64,000 bases of DNA from Chalciporus piperatus (lineage: Eukaryota > Basidiomycota > Agaricomycetes > Boletales > Boletaceae). Both the position numbers and the translations under genes were made by a program. The notes beneath the pieces are model-generated. The model was not told where the DNA came from, searched no databases, and was given only the letters and a program-made list of their open reading frames with translations. Each line of letters opens with the position of its first letter. Position 1 is the stretch's first letter. This document shows, piece by piece, positions 31,116-44,002 of this stretch. The stretch lies in NCBI GenBank assembly GCA_038093975.1, contig JBBPTG010000077.1, forward strand, positions 1-64,000, in the 5' to 3' direction.

Positions 31116-34100
31116 ATGCCGTCTGTCGCTGAAAAGGCGTCAAAACTGACGGAGCTGTCCGCTCACTTTCCTCTGACACTGCCTGTCCCAACACCCACGA
31201 CACATAATTATCTGCTCACCATCCAGGACGTTCAGCGCGAAGAGGACTTGCTCCGAAACCCATCGTCATTCCGTGCGTGGTGGACAGCAATTCACAACAC
31301 CAAAGACGCGTTCAATACACTCTTGAGGGAAGAGCGACGCGCAAACACAACCGATGAGAGCGCCCGACTCCTTGGTCCTCTTGCGACTCCCCTCGCCAGA
31401 CGGTCGTTGCAATGTCTAACATTCATCTACGAAGCTGCGCTTGCTCAGTTTCCGGGATCCTTCAAGCTCTGGAAGTCATATCTGCACATGAGGATGTTAT
31501 ACGTGCTTGGTAGACTGGTTCCAAAGAAGCAGGCGGGTGGGAAGAAAAAGTTCCCTGAAATGAAAGACGCTGTCGAGGAGGAACGAGAAAGTGCAGAACA
31601 ATGGGAAGACGGCCTCGATGGCGTTGTTGGCTGGGAGGAATGGAAGGCACTTGTCGCAACTTATGAACGCGCTCTCATGTGGTTGCCAAAGGTATGATCC
31701 TCGTTGGTCCACCCTTGTTGGTACTCAATACACCATTCAGCTACCACGACTATGGCTGATGTATTTCACTATCTTTTCCCATCCTCTGTGCCCTCCCGCG
31801 ATCTCGCACACCCACGCGCGGCGTACGTTCGATCGTGCATTGCGTACATTGCCACCCTCCTTGCATTCCCGGATCTGGGCCAAATATCTACTATGGGCCG
31901 AACGAAAAGGTGGCGCTACTACCGTCTTAGTGTTCCGACGCTATCTTGCTACCGACCCCAGCTTGACCGAGCATTACACCTCCATCCTTCTTTCCCCCGT
32001 CGATTCTGCACCGTTGCCCTTGGAAGCTGCGAAGCTTTTGCTCTCACTCGCAAGGAAAGCTGCACGGGGCAAATACGTCAGTCCTGAAGGCAAGAGTCCT
32101 TACCAGTTACTCTGCGATTTCATCGACGTCGTCGAGCGTTTCTCCGACGACGTCGGTCTTGACGTCCCCGAAACCGTGAAATCAAACGAGGCCAATGCCA
32201 AGGCGGACGCCGAAAGAGAGGCGCGGCAAGCTGAGACCCAGGAACCTGCTTCCGTGGATGGCCAACTCGTTCGTGTAGCGGGTCCTGCAGTGCCGGTTTC
32301 GTCGGACGGAAAGCCACTTCCAGCCTACGACGACGACGACGATCCTCTCAGCAAGCGGAAACTGAACATTGAGCGCATAATCCACAAGGACGGTCTTGAA
32401 GTCTATAAGGACCAAGCAGGTCGTCTCTGGACTGGTCTCGGGACGTATTGGATCAAGCGTGGAGAATTCGACCGTGCCAACACGACATTCGAAGCTGGGA
32501 TTGCATCAGTCCTGAGTGTCAGAGACTTCACGCAGATCTTCGACGCCTACGTACAATTCAGCGAGTCGCTGATAAGCGCCATGATGGCGAGCCTAGAGGA
32601 CCCTGATGAAGAAGATGAGGAGGACGCTAAGGAGACGGAGCTTGAGCTGGACGGGAAGATGAAGGAATTCGAAGCATTGATGGATCGAAGGCCATTCCTT
32701 CTTAATGATGTGCTTTTACGACGGAATCCGAACGACGTGCAGGAATGGGAGAAACGGGTGGCATTGTGGGGTGAAGACGACGAAAAGGTATGGATTATTC
32801 AATCGACTCTCGAATTCATTGTCGTTAATGAGCATTTAGGTGGCTGAAACCTACACGAAAGCTCTAGAGACTATCCATCCTCGCAAAGCTACTGCCAATT
32901 TCTACCGTCTATATATCAACTTCGCAAAGTTTTACGAGGAAGGAGGAGCCTCCGGATCCGCAGAACCTGATCTAGAGAGTGGCCGCAAAATCCTCGAAAA
33001 AGCGACAAAGGTCAACTTCAAGACTGTCGAAGACCTTGCTGAAGTTTGGTGCGAGTGGGCGGAGATGGAACTTCGTCGCGAGTAAGCTGCTCTGCACTTG
33101 ACCAATTTTCAATGTGTTAACCGTCCGTAGGAACTATGACGAGGCTATTCGTGTTATGCAACGCGCTGCTGCCATTCCAAAGAATACTAAGATCAACTAT
33201 CATGATCACGTATGTCAGATGTATCTATTCATTCGAAGTGCTGACCTATTTTTCCAGACTCTACCCGTCCAAGCCCGGTTATTCAAGTCAATAAAACTTT
33301 GGTCATTCTATGTCGACTTGGAAGAGTCGATAGGCACTGTCGAATCAGCCAAGGCAGTGTACGAGAAAATCATGGACCTCAAGATAGCAAACGCTCAGAT
33401 CATAGTGAACTACGCCGCTTTCCTGGAGGAGAACCAATATTGGGAAGACAGCTTCAGAGTAGGTGTGGATCTCCGCGAAACCATTATCTGGAGTAACCTT
33501 TTTACCCCGAAGATATACGAGCGTGGAACAGAGCTTTTTACTTTCCCCATCTCGTTCGAAATCTGGAACATCTATCTGTCCAAGTTTGTGAAACGATACG
33601 TGAGTCGAGCCATCAGTTACTTGTGGCACCGCCTAACACCTTCCCAGGGAGGCTCGAAGCTGGAGCGAGCGCGAGATCTTTTCGAGCAGGCGCTGGAGAA
33701 ATGTCCGCCGAAATCTTGCAAACCACTTTTCCTGATGTATGGCACGCTCGAAGAAGACTACGGTTTGGCGAAGCGCGCGATGTCCATCTATGAGCGAGCT
33801 ACGCAAGTAGTTGCCGACGAGGATAAGTTTGAGGTATGTATGATTCGTGTGGACCCGAACAATTCTTGATGTCAATACCACTACAGATGTTCACCATCTA
33901 CATTGCCAAAGCCACAGCCAACTATGGTCTGCCAGCGACCCGACCGATATACGAGCGGGCTCTCGAAGTCCTGCCTGACAAGCACACTGCCGAGATGTGC
34001 TTGCGCTTCGCCGCCCTTGAGCGAAAGCTCGGGGAAATCGATCGCGCTCGTGCTATATACGCTCATGCCTCGCAATTCTGTGACCCAAGGGTCAACCCCA

Positions 34101-34444
34101 AGTTCTGGGCAGAGTGGAACAGCTTCGAGATCGAAACTGGTTCGGAAGACACCTTCCGAGAAATGCTACGGATCAAGCGCAGTGTCCAGGCTCAGTTTAA
34201 CACTGAAGCCTCCTACCTCGCCGCGCAGACCTTGTCGGCCAAGCAAAATGGAACACCCACCGAACCCACCGCTCAACCGACTGATGCGATGGCTGCTGCC
34301 GAACAGCAAGCTGCAACCAAAGGGCCTTCTTTCGTTGCTGCTACGAAGACGGCTCTTCCTCGGCCGGATGGGGAAGAGGCACCACCTACTCAACAAGAGG
34401 CCAATGCGGATGAAATCCAAATATCAGATGATGAAGATGTGTAG
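31116..34444 (+). CDS. SYF1: Pre-mRNA splicing factor SYF1 (XAB2 type, HAT repeats)
   Basis: Part of the Prp19-associated (NineTeen) complex of the spliceosome. Eight exons give 991 aa: 31116-31691, 31741-32787, 32840-33081, 33131-33209, 33258-33458, 33513-33599, 33648-33833 and 33887-34444. HAT repeats run through the whole protein. Examples are FKLWKSYLHMRMLYV, PRLWLMYFTIF, HSRIWAKYLLWAE, IKLWSFYVDLEESIG and FEIWNIYLSKFVKRY. Each HAT repeat is a pair of helices with W/Y signatures. Acidic stretches (DPDEEDEEDAKE) and a Ser/Asp tail ending QISDDEDV look like CK2 targets (inference). The stop lies 33 bp from the stop of the next, convergent gene. Confidence 0.93.
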
Positions 34445-34477
34445 CACTCTATCGTACCCAGTGTCCCTTTGTTTGTA

Positions 34478-35336
34478 TTATTTTGCGTCCCATCTGTCGA
34501 TCTCAACTGCACAGAGATCCTCCCATTTTGTGTCCCAGCCATCTTCCACCAGGCATGGCTGTTCGACCCACTGATAGATGGCATCCCTAGACGCCTCAAA
34601 CGTGACAGAGTGACTCCGTAGCCTGTCTATTATTTCTGTGATCAGAGTGAGAGACCGATGGTACGGCGCCTCAATGTCTGCCACCGATGTAACTGCACAA
34701 GATCAGCCAACCATAGGCAAACTTAAGGGGACAACGATATCACACCGAATTTTTCAAGCGGCCAGGAGATCCAGAGTGCCTCTTCTTGACACCACCTTGT
34801 GCCTTTTATTTTCTGAGCTTCGTGGTATAATGCCTCCAAGTTATCGAGGACAGTGTTCATGCGCCGAAACAGCTTTTGCTACGAAGTGTCACAAATCAAT
34901 ACGTCTGGGGTCAGTGCAGTCTTACGAGTTTAGCGGCCACCGCGTCTAGCAGGGCTATGTTGTTGTCCATAATGGCAAGCTTTGGGCCAACAATCTCAGA
35001 CCGCGGCTGGCTGTCCGGCGGTAGCAGAGCCAGCGTGTTACTGAGAACAAGATACAGTCTCAGTTTGACTTGGCATGCATGAAATTGTACGCACTCGAGC
35101 TCCGTTCTCGTATCTACCAACGTACGCGCAGCTTTAAGTCCATCAATGAGAACGATGTCGTCCCATGTCTGTGAAATCGAACGTAGTTCCTGAAGGAGCG
35201 TTCGTAGTCTTCGGTGGAAGGTGGACTCGGAAAGACGAGACGGAGAGGCTGGTGGTATGACTGGTTGGGTTGGTTGTATAACGGGGCTGGATGTCGGTGT
35301 CGATGGACCCTTGAATGATGCCAGACGTTTGCTCAT
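34478..35336 (-). CDS. Conserved protein of unknown function
   Basis: Four exons read in frame from ATG 35336 (MSKRLASFKGPST), with GT-AG introns after TRTELE, after DAVAAKL and after WPLEKF; about 225 aa. The first 35 residues are Pro/Ser/Thr-rich. The rest is helical with heptad-like Leu spacing (LRTLLQELRSISQTWDDI, LFRRMNTVLDNLEALYHEAQ) and ends with SVTFEASRDAIYQWVEQ and a Trp-rich tail (WDTKWEDLCAVEIDRW). No domain recognised. The clean splicing and conserved look argue for a real gene. It starts 168 bp from the divergent WD40 gene. Confidence 0.7.
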
Positions 35337-35504
35337 GAAAGCTTGATGAAGGCGGAGAACAAGTTGCGCCTAATCCGCGCCGCCAAAGATTAGATTAGAT
35401 CACAAGCAGTGAATGCAGGAGTTCGGCTCAAGCAACAATGATCCTCGAGTTGTAACCACCACTGCGATCGCTCCGTGACATAGATCCCAGGACCACAGAA
35501 CATC

Positions 35505-37107
35505 ATGGATAACACGGTCCTGCTAAGATCTGAAGCTGAGCTTGTGATCACTGAGGTGCGTGTCATGCCCGTAGATTTCGATTGATTTCGAAACGTGTCC
35601 CAGGCGCGTAGACAAAAGTCAGAGAGAACAAAAAACCTCGGGCTGCCTATCCAACTAGTCGGGAAAGCCTTGGATATCCACATCAAAGGAAACGCGGCCT
35701 GGATAGCTGAGAACACACACGTCGCCAAGAAGATCGATCTGGAGGTAATGAGTCCCACTCCTGTCTTGCTGAATGTTCTGCAAATCCCAAGTTCAATATC
35801 AGTCAGGTCACACTTTACAAATATACAGAGGCCATACCGCGCCTGTCACTTGCTTGGCCTTTTGCGAGGACGGTCGTGCCACCAATGGTCTGTTGCTCAT
35901 CACGGGTGCCTGGGACAAGGTAAGCAAACGTTCGTCCCGCGAATGAGACTGCCAGGACACCGAACCCATTTTACAGACGATCAAAATATGGAACACAAAG
36001 GTCCGTATCCATCCTCACTCCCTTGAGCCAGCCTTTTGATGGTTTCAGACAAAAGCACTAATATGCTCGACTCTTGCTCACGATGATTTCGTTAAATGTC
36101 TGTTTGTAGTGCCCTCTGCGAAACTTCTCGTGTCGAGTAGCTCAGATAAAATCATCCGTTTCTGGTAAGAAACCGTTCTTCACTTAAGCACTCGAGGATT
36201 CGATTAATTGGCGTACAGGGACCTTAACAGTATCGAGGATGGAAAACCACTTGCATCCGTAGGGTCAATCTCTGAGCACATCCGCCCCGTCGAATGTCTA
36301 GCTGGCATCGCTCATTCGGAAACATCGGTCACGCTCATAACTGCTGATACGATCGGCGTCATTATGATCTGGAACCTCACAAAAGAAGGCGGACCAGATC
36401 CCCGCCGGTGGCGATGTGATCTGCAAGACACGCTAAACTACCATCGAACGAGGGTTACTGAGATCCTTTATGGATCTGGCCAGATCTGGACGGGTAAGCC
36501 TGAGTCTCGATGGTGTCTTTTCGTTTCCCAAATCAAGCCCTTTCTCCAGCCTCTTCGGACGAGACAGTTCAAGTCACTGCCTATCCCCCTGATCCGACCT
36601 TGACCAGGCCCCTTCCTCCGTTGAACCATCCACTTCCTGTCCGTGCCGTTCTCCCACTTGCGCTTACACCCCTTGCGGAGCCATACGTTGTCACCGCCTA
36701 TGGGGACGTGATTCGCTTGTACGACATATCCTCGATATCTGAACCTGAGGTCCTCGGCGAGGTTGATGCACATTGGCATGACGTGACAGCCCTCCGGCTC
36801 TGGATGCGGACAAGTAAAAATGAAGCTGGAAGGACTAGAATCGAGCCATGGATCGTCTCCACGAGTCTGGATGGAACCATACGCAAATGGCGCTTCAGCG
36901 GTAAGTAAAGAAGTAAAGCGAGTCTTGTGAGAGTACAAATGAAGTCGACCGTCTTCAGAGCTCGCCGTTTCCACGCCGGAGAACCCAGCTGGCAGAACGG
37001 AGCCGGTCGTCATCGCTCCCGTCCCCGAACCATCTGGTAGTGCAACGGAAAGCAGATTGACAGAGGAAGAGGAGCGCGAGCTTGCTGAGTTGATGGGAGA
37101 AGACTAG
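35505..37107 (+). CDS. WD40-repeat protein
   Basis: Starts MDNTVLLRSEAELVITE, then a GT-AG intron and a Lys/Arg-rich stretch. WD repeats follow: YRGHTAPVTCLAF...GAWDKTIKIWNTK, LAHDDFVKCLF...SSSDKIIRFWDL, HIRPVECLAG...TIGVIMIWNLTK, HRTRVTEILYG...SSDETVQV, AEPYVVTAYGDVIRLYDI and WHDVTALRLW...SLDGTIRKWRF. That is about six or seven blades, enough for one beta-propeller. An acidic C-terminus ends EEERELAELMGED. Introns are small (about 45-65 nt). I cannot name an orthologue; it may act as an adaptor in a larger complex. Confidence 0.8.
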
Positions 37108-37441
37108 AGTACTTCAAGCAAGGTCATGTAAATATATCCCGCACATGCATCGGACCGGGATAGTGCTTCTTCCATCTAGGACCTCCCAGGTACTACTATG
37201 CCTTGCTCTCAAAGGATGCCATGCCAGTGCTCCATTTAATTGTACTCCGTGATTGACTTCTTCCCTTCTAGCTTCACTTTGAGGACGACGTGACTTGCGG
37301 TCGGTGGACGAACAAATGAACGTATTACTATAAACTCTCAGGCTCTTTATGCATCACAATTCATCAATGTTATCAACTCTGCTGCTTAGTAGCGGCTTGA
37401 CTAATCATACACATCTCTGGTAGCCATCACAACATCAACGT
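37108..37441. other. Convergent intergenic region, WD40 gene / FunK1 kinase
   Basis: About 330 bp with no gene or repeat recognised; 3' flank of both genes. Confidence 0.5.
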
Positions 37442-39798
37442 TCAACGCTGCTTCTTCGGTGGTGGCTTCGTTGGCGAGGTTTCGGCTTCCGCAATTGGTC
37501 TCTTGAGGGATTGCTCATACAAGCTATGAACTGAAGCAAGGTTAACTTCGCCCGAATCCTTCAATGCCGCATCGAGATGGGTTTTAGCGTTCTGATGGAT
37601 GGCGTCGAGGGCATCGTCTGGGATGCTAATCTGTGGGTATGAAGCTTCTGCTTGTTTATAGGCGGCCACCAGATCCGAGGCAAAGTGGTGAATCAGAATA
37701 GCAACGTTGTAGTAAGAAGGCGACAACGTTGCTATATTAGGACCGAAAACCGTTGGAGCGGTCAAGAATTGATAGCGAGTATCCAGATGAAGATCATCGC
37801 CGGGGAAAGCTTTGTTATATGCCAGGCATTGACCTTCCAGCTTGGTAGTGGGATGTAGTTTGTCGGTATTGAAGAATAGAGCCCACGAAAATGCCCAAAA
37901 CACCGATTCAAGGTCGTGTAGGAAGTTCATCCGGAATGGGGGGGACGGGGGTTCGATAGGTGGGGTACCGTGCATATCAATCCTAAGCGGCAGCGGAGAT
38001 GCAGGCATAAACTGGTACGAAAATTTAACGACTTCCCAGGCCATGAAGTCGAGTGTTCCCTGCCGAGAGAGATCACCAATTGATACACGACTCAGAATTG
38101 AAAGACTCTTACCGTTTGGACGTCATGGGATGTCTCCGAAGTGATTGACTTTGCATACTCAAAATCAGAGAGTTTGCCGATACTCTGACCGTCCTTGACG
38201 ACTTGCAAAGCATTCCCAACACTGTAGTCCCGATGAAGCCAGCCGACCTTGTGCATGTAATACAAAGCTAAATTTTGTGAGCCACGGAAGACGTGGTGAA
38301 CTGGATGGGGTCACCTTTGAGGGTATCGCGAAGACAAGCAATGACGTCCTTGAGCACGAGCAGATCTTGAAGAGCGGTGCCTACGTCATGGAACACAGTG
38401 CGGTGATGCACTTTCTGCGGAATGGGGCTATCGAGCAACGGACAGAGGATTGAAACGACCGGTACGTTTCCGACGCTGGGGATATGCGATCTCGTCGAGG
38501 AGGGAGCAGTCAGCCTGACGGGCTGCCACCGACACCCTTCTGGGAGAGCACCATATTCTGTAAAGGCCACGGTACGGTCCGCACTGCCATTGACTATGAC
38601 GTCTCCGAAGTCCTTGACACTAACGAAGTATTTAGTCGCCTCGTCTGCTTCTGTTGGAAACTTGTCTCGAATAGCCTTCAAAATCTCATCTATTATCTTG
38701 CCCTCTGCTAGCCGGTCGCTATCCTTCCAGGAGTCTTTGATTGCTACGATGTTCCCTTGAGCATCCTTGGCCTTATAGACGCGAGTCCCACGCCCCACCA
38801 AAGAGTCGGCACCGTAGGTGGCGATCGCATGTGTGGTAGTATACGGGATTTCGTTGACTTTGATCACGTATTGCGTAGGATTCTTGTTATCCTCGACGAG
38901 AATGCGCTCAATAGTTGGATCCCATCCGAGCGCCACATCTGTAGCGGACCCCAAGGCGGAAAAAAGGAAGATGAAATCGTCAATGTCCTGAGAGGTTTGC
39001 CTCATCAATATTAAGACACCTCGAACGGTTCGTCGACGTACCTCCATGAAGTTGATGGGTTCACTTACCACAAGGCAGGCACGATTGGTGAGCCAGAGTT
39101 TCACGTTCACGTCTTCAATGGTAATCCCGTATGCAAAACGGCGACAGGGATCCTCGCGCATTATATTGTGAAGGCTCCAGATAATCTTATGTTTGTTCTA
39201 CAGTATATTTTGTATCAGCTCGCGAGCGTATTCGGGTAGAAAGATGACGAACATCAAGTGTATCACTTTCCGGGCGGCTCTGCGGCTTGAACTCGAACGG
39301 GACAGCTATATCAAACCAATGGGTCGGAGTCGAACCACTCGTTTCAGTTGAGTCGACAGTTTTGGTGCTGAGAAGCTTGAGGTATCCGTCTGGGCGCGAG
39401 GTATTGTTGCGGCTTGAAAGCGGTGTGTCGTTCGGGTTATCAACATAGTCTACTACGCAACTTGGTCGCTGACTCAAAATGCTGTTGATAATAGAAGCGA
39501 GGGGCGAAAAGGTCTTCAACTCGGATTTTGATGTGGCAGGACGAGTGTTGAAGTCCTTCCAGTGGATACCTTGTTCGTCTGAGACGATCAATCCCTGCTC
39601 CTCCAAGCATGTCCTTATCCTAGCGACGTAATCCTTGTCGAGAGAGTCGTCCAGTACAATCCGCTTTCGGAGTAGATCGAAAGGGACCGTTAGGACCCTC
39701 TGCAAGTCGCTCAGGACGGCCGAAATAGGAACTGTATATGACGTGACCAGCGAAGTCGCCTTGGGGGGCAGTGTCTCCGACCGAGACGTGCTCGACAT
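37442..39798 (-). CDS. FunK1-type fungal protein kinase (second copy)
   Basis: Start ATG 39798 (MSSTSRSETLPPKA); an upstream in-frame ATG at 39897 is less likely. Exon 2 begins NKHKIIWSLHNIMREDPC, a strongly conserved FunK1 block with RRFAYGITIED. Kinase features: ATP-site region GADSLVGRGTRVYKAKD, VAIKDSWKDSDR with the likely catalytic Lys, catalytic loop GWLHRDYSVGNALQ (a true HRD) and LSDFEYAK (DFE for DFG). Then GTLDFMAWEV and LHDLESVFWAFSWALFF follow. The tail ends in a basic KPPPKKQR, a possible nuclear signal. It is a diverged paralogue of the kinase at 11.8-14.7 kb. Substrate unknown. Confidence 0.88.
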
Positions 39799-39866
39799 CG
39801 CAGAGACAAAGAAAGTGTGGTATGACAGTGTGGTTACATAAACAGAGTGTCCATGTGAAAAATATC

Positions 39867-41188
39867 CTACGCGTGCATCGGATATTGCTCCTTCCATCCA
39901 GGATAAAATGGGTCCTCATCCAACGTCCGCTCCTCCCAGTCCTTTGGAACCAGTCCCATCTCCTCTTGCTCTTTCGCCCATCCCCTGAGCGCAGGTAAGA
40001 CCATATGCTCTAGATACCATGTTCCCTTGTACTGAATGATCGACTCCTTCCCGACTGACAACACCTTGAGGACGAGCTTTGGGATATAAGGCTCTCGCCT
40101 GAAATCTGTGACAGGCGTGAAAAGCGCCTTGAAGTTGAACACGATGGCGCGGGATTGTGGCAGCCGCCGCAGCGTTTGCCAGTCCACGCGCAAGTATATG
40201 TTGGAGAGTGGCAGATCGGGATCTTGCGACTGACGAATCTTCCACTCCGGTTCGTCCGTCTGAACGAAGAGGGGTTCCCCGACTTCGAGAGCCCAAGATC
40301 CACGTTGGATGGGTTTGTTGCAGGGCATCTTTGAGAAGAACCTGCGAAAGACCAAGATGAGAGCGAGGGTAGATTCTTAAAAGGGATTGACATCACCTAT
40401 CCATAGAGAGAGCCATCTTCTCCTTATAATCAGGAACGGGTTCGTGAATCTGATGCAGTGGTCGACCAATCTTCTGAGCTATGTTCCACCCAACGGCCGA
40501 ACACGACACGGCTGCTCGCAAAACGTACAAACTAGTCTCGGGATCTTCCTGCATGATCAAAAAGTCCTCGGGAACGTGTTCGAGAAGAAACACGAGGGGA
40601 TGCATGGTGCTGGTATCGACCTCGACGCCAAGGATGTTGTTGGTGAATACGCCAGTCCAGTTATCGTAGTGGAATTGGTTGGGGTATCGTTGACAGATAT
40701 ATTGAATGACCATCTCCATGCATTCCCTCGATGCGTCTTGGCTTCCTGGAAGCTCGTCGATGATTAGTTTGCCGTGTTCCGCGTAGAGCTTCTTCCGCTG
40801 GGCAATGCGCTCGCGATAAGTGGATTCGAGTTCTAACCACCAGTCAGGCTCGAGCTTCTTTAGAGCTGTGACGACGTTCGGCTGTGAGCGGCGTCTGTCA
40901 TGAAGGAACACATCACTCACACATGTTCTGGTGGTATTCCCATCGGAATGGTCTATATGGGCGAGGCTTCGCCTTGTCGATGTCAAAGCCATAGACTGGT
41001 TTCGGGGGAGGGAACTCGGTGAGCTTCGAGTAATCGGGGAGCCGTCTCTTTCCAAACAGTTGTCCCAGCCGCTGATAGGGGCCACGTAGAGCGCGCTTTG
41101 CATTAGGTGCGTTACTTTGAACGAGCAATGCCACGAGAGACACTGCCGCGACGACTGCAGCGATATTCAGCAACGTCGGAGTGACCAT
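39867..41188 (-). CDS. HODM/DUF3445 family protein with N-terminal membrane anchor
   Basis: ATG 41188 opens MVTPTLLN followed by a hydrophobic helix (IAAVVAAVSLVALLV), then RGPYQRLGQLFGKRR and PYRPFRWEYHQNM. Three exons join across introns near 40910 and 40390. Later blocks are KKLEPDWWLELESTYRERI, RYPNQFHYDNW, HVPEDFLIMQ, SVGWNIAQKIGRPLHQIHEP-like and KPIQRGSWALEVGEPLF. These match the family once called DUF3445, now linked to the alpha subunit of heme-dependent oxidative N-demethylase. The fungal members' substrate is not known. The membrane anchor suggests ER or mitochondrial outer-membrane location (inference). Confidence 0.8.
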
Positions 41189-41451
41189 TGTGTTCGAGAG
41201 ATCGAGGGTCCCTCCCCCAGATAAGGCCAAGGTCACGGCCTGTTTACGATCATGAGACCATCTTCCATATGGATGTCCGTCGCAAGTATGTAAAACAGCC
41301 CTTCTCGAATCACACGACACCTCGAACCTTCCCAAAAAACAGGGGTATCCATTTCTGGTCATTTCAGTACTCTCGCAGAACATCTTCACTCCAAGGCTGG
41401 AATCGTACAACGATGTACTTGACATAGATGTGACACTACAAACGGATACCA

Positions 41452-42991
41452 TCATAGCCTTGCCTTGGGGAGTATGAAACTTGACGCATTCTTCAGACTT
41501 GAAACAGCTTGAGAAAGCATCTCATCGACACTGAGTGATCCGGCGATCAGTTTCACATCCAAATTACGCAGAAGAAAGGGTGTCGTACATCACCCTTGCA
41601 GGCTTGACATCCTATCATGGAGCCGCAGTTGATATTAGCAAGAGCCAGGGGAAAGAACGGACGGAGCAAACGCACATTGATGGATCCAGCAACTTTGCCC
41701 ATCAACCCTAATGAAAGGAGAATTAGAATATCAAGATGGCACAGCACACGTCGGTCTTACACATCCGTCCCTCAAGCGACTTTTCTGGATACTTCTCCAT
41801 TTCGACATCGTGGGGTATCTTTCCTTGGGATACGAGCGCCGCTATTTCTTGCTGCTTCTGAGACTCCCATTCAGCAACATAGGGTGTCTTTCGGACACTC
41901 ATTGGTCGACCAGAGTAAATTAGAGTTCGAACGGTGTCATCGTAACCGGCCGACACCACAAGTTCTTTGTGCTTGGGAGGAGCTCCTGCCTCCTCACTAG
42001 CAACAAAACGTGTTCCAACCCAGACACCAGAAGCTCCGTATCTTGCGAGATTCTGAGCACGAACAAACATGCAATATAGAAGGCACTCACGAAAGGGCAG
42101 CTGCTAGGCCACGGCCATCCGCGATGCCTCCCGCGGCGACAACTAAGATGGGTTCACCTGTCAATGGACTTCTAGCATTCTTGCAGAGATCAACGACGGC
42201 AGGGATGAGGATGGAGAAAGGGGTATCTCCGGTATGCCCTCCACCTTCACCACCTTGCGCACAAATAATATCAACACCTGTCACAGGAAATTTTAATTCA
42301 ATGTTTTAGGGCAGCAATAACGGGGATGACCTTGGGCGAGGGCTTTGCTGACATGCTATCAAAAATATCAGACCTAGAGAGGGGGACGCATGTAACGAGC
42401 ATACCTTGGGGTGTCCGATCATGCTACCATGAAGTCATATTAATGCAAGTGACCAAGCTGAAGGAAACACCTACTTCATCACAGGTATACCGGCCGCATG
42501 CAACTTGTCTACAGCAGACTTTGGGGGGACTCCGACTGCGCTCACAAACAGAGCTGCCTTGCTCTTGATGATGACGTCAAGGAGCTCATCAAGCTGACCT
42601 TTGGTATAATCATACTGCGAAAATAAGCTTCTGGGCTTGCCCTTGTCCTAAACACAAACTTACGTTTGTTTTCCTCGCATGTCCACCGACTTGAGGCAGA
42701 AGTAGATCCACACCAAAAGGTGCATTCTGGTCCTCGAGATGGGACTTTAATTCATCGATATTCTGCTGCAACACCTTGGGAGTTTGGCGAACACCACCAA
42801 TAACGCCAATGCCTCCAGCGTTAGTGACCGCTGCTGCCAACTTTGGGCCAGCAGCGACGTTCATCCCTTCCACGTATGTTAGAATCCGCAGGTGTGAGAG
42901 AGTTTATATCACATGCCAGCCAACATGATGGGATGGTTGATCTTGAACAGCCTGGTCAACGGCGTGGAGAAGACTGGTTCTGAGGACGGCA
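41452..42991 (-). CDS. Nitronate monooxygenase (2-nitropropane dioxygenase family)
   Basis: FMN-dependent TIM-barrel enzyme that oxidises alkyl nitronates. Start ATG 42991 (MPSSEPVFSTPLTRLF), then KINHPIMLAGM, AAAVTNAGGIGVIGGVR and NAPFGVDLLLPQVGG. FMN-site blocks are VDIICAQGGEGGGHTGD, PILVVAAGGIADGRGLAAAL and GASGVWVGTRFVASEEA. The C-terminus is spread over small exons (MGKVAGSIN, DVKPARVMYDTLSS, then VDEMLSQAVSSLKNASSF) and ends at 41454-41452. The catalytic His seems to be the one in GGGHTGD. The start lies 201 bp from the divergent heme lyase gene. Confidence 0.88.
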
Positions 42992-43192
42992 TTGTGAGCG
43001 TAGGACTGGGGGAAGTGAAAGTACGGGGAAGAGGCGGAAGGTGGAGAATCTGCATCCGTTCCCCGGCTGGATCATATGCATGATGCTGGTCATAGCTGGG
43101 AATGACAGTCTTGACATTCTTGGTTGCCGGCGCCGAACGATGCAGACTGGATGACGTAATCTGTAATAGCATCTTCGCTCTCGACCAGTGCG

Positions 43193-43896
43193 ATGGCAGA
43201 CAAGTGTCCAGTGGACCATGGTCAACCCTCGGGAGACAGCAGCTGTCCGGTAGGACAAAGCACACGCTCAACCTGGTCATCCTTGTTTTCAAACGGTTCA
43301 CCGCAGTCAAATCAGCCCTCCTTGTCGGCCGAGCGCGAGGTCTCGTCGATACCGCGAGCAGCCGATGGAAACTGGGTGTACCCCTCGGAGGCTCAGTTCT
43401 TCGCAGCCATGGCTCGGAAAAATCATAATCCTCAAGCTGCAGATATGAAGACCATCGTGCCAATTCATAACGCTGTCAACGAGCGTGCTTGGTCTGAGCT
43501 CCTCAAATGGGAGTCTGGCAGAGGTGGTGCAAAGTGTGGTGGTGTTAAGCTCGTCACTTTCAAAGGGAGACCGCAAGATATGAGTCCAAAGGCCAGGTTG
43601 ATGACATTCCTTGGGTATGCTTCTTTCTGCGTTCAGAGGCTCGTTGTGTTTACTTTGAATCCAGCTATTCAGCACCATTTGATCGGCATGACTGGATCAT
43701 AGATCGCTGTGGTACCCAGCTCCGCTACGTGATCGACTTTTATACGGGGCGGTCGAACGGTGCTGCGGATGTTTCATTTTATCTTGACGTTCGACCTGCC
43801 TTGGACAATTGGGAGGGTGTCCGAATGAGATTAGAGAATGCATTTAGTAGTTTCTTGGATCTGAAAGACGGCAGTGTTGCTCCTCCCTCTTCCTGA
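43193..43896 (+). CDS. CYC3: Cytochrome c heme lyase (holocytochrome c synthase)
   Basis: Attaches heme covalently to cytochrome c in the mitochondrial intermembrane space. Two exons (43193-43614 and 43665-43896) give 217 aa. Two CPV heme-regulatory-type motifs occur near the N-terminus (MADKCPVDHGQ and SCPVGQ). Family blocks follow: NWVYPSEAQFFAAMARK, IVPIHNAVNERAW, KLVTFKGRPQDMSPKARL and, in exon 2, FDRHDWIIDRCG, YVIDFYTG and VRPALDNWEG. The His in VPIHNAVNE is the expected heme ligand. The gene could equally be the CYT2-type paralogue; a database comparison is needed to tell. Confidence 0.92.
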
Positions 43897-44002
43897 CTTG
43901 ACTTGACCTTTTTTTTGCGTTAGAATATTGTTATTGTATACCTATTACACCGAGCAGCAGATCGCACAACCGTAAGGCCAGTGATAATGCATACAAGATA
44001 AT

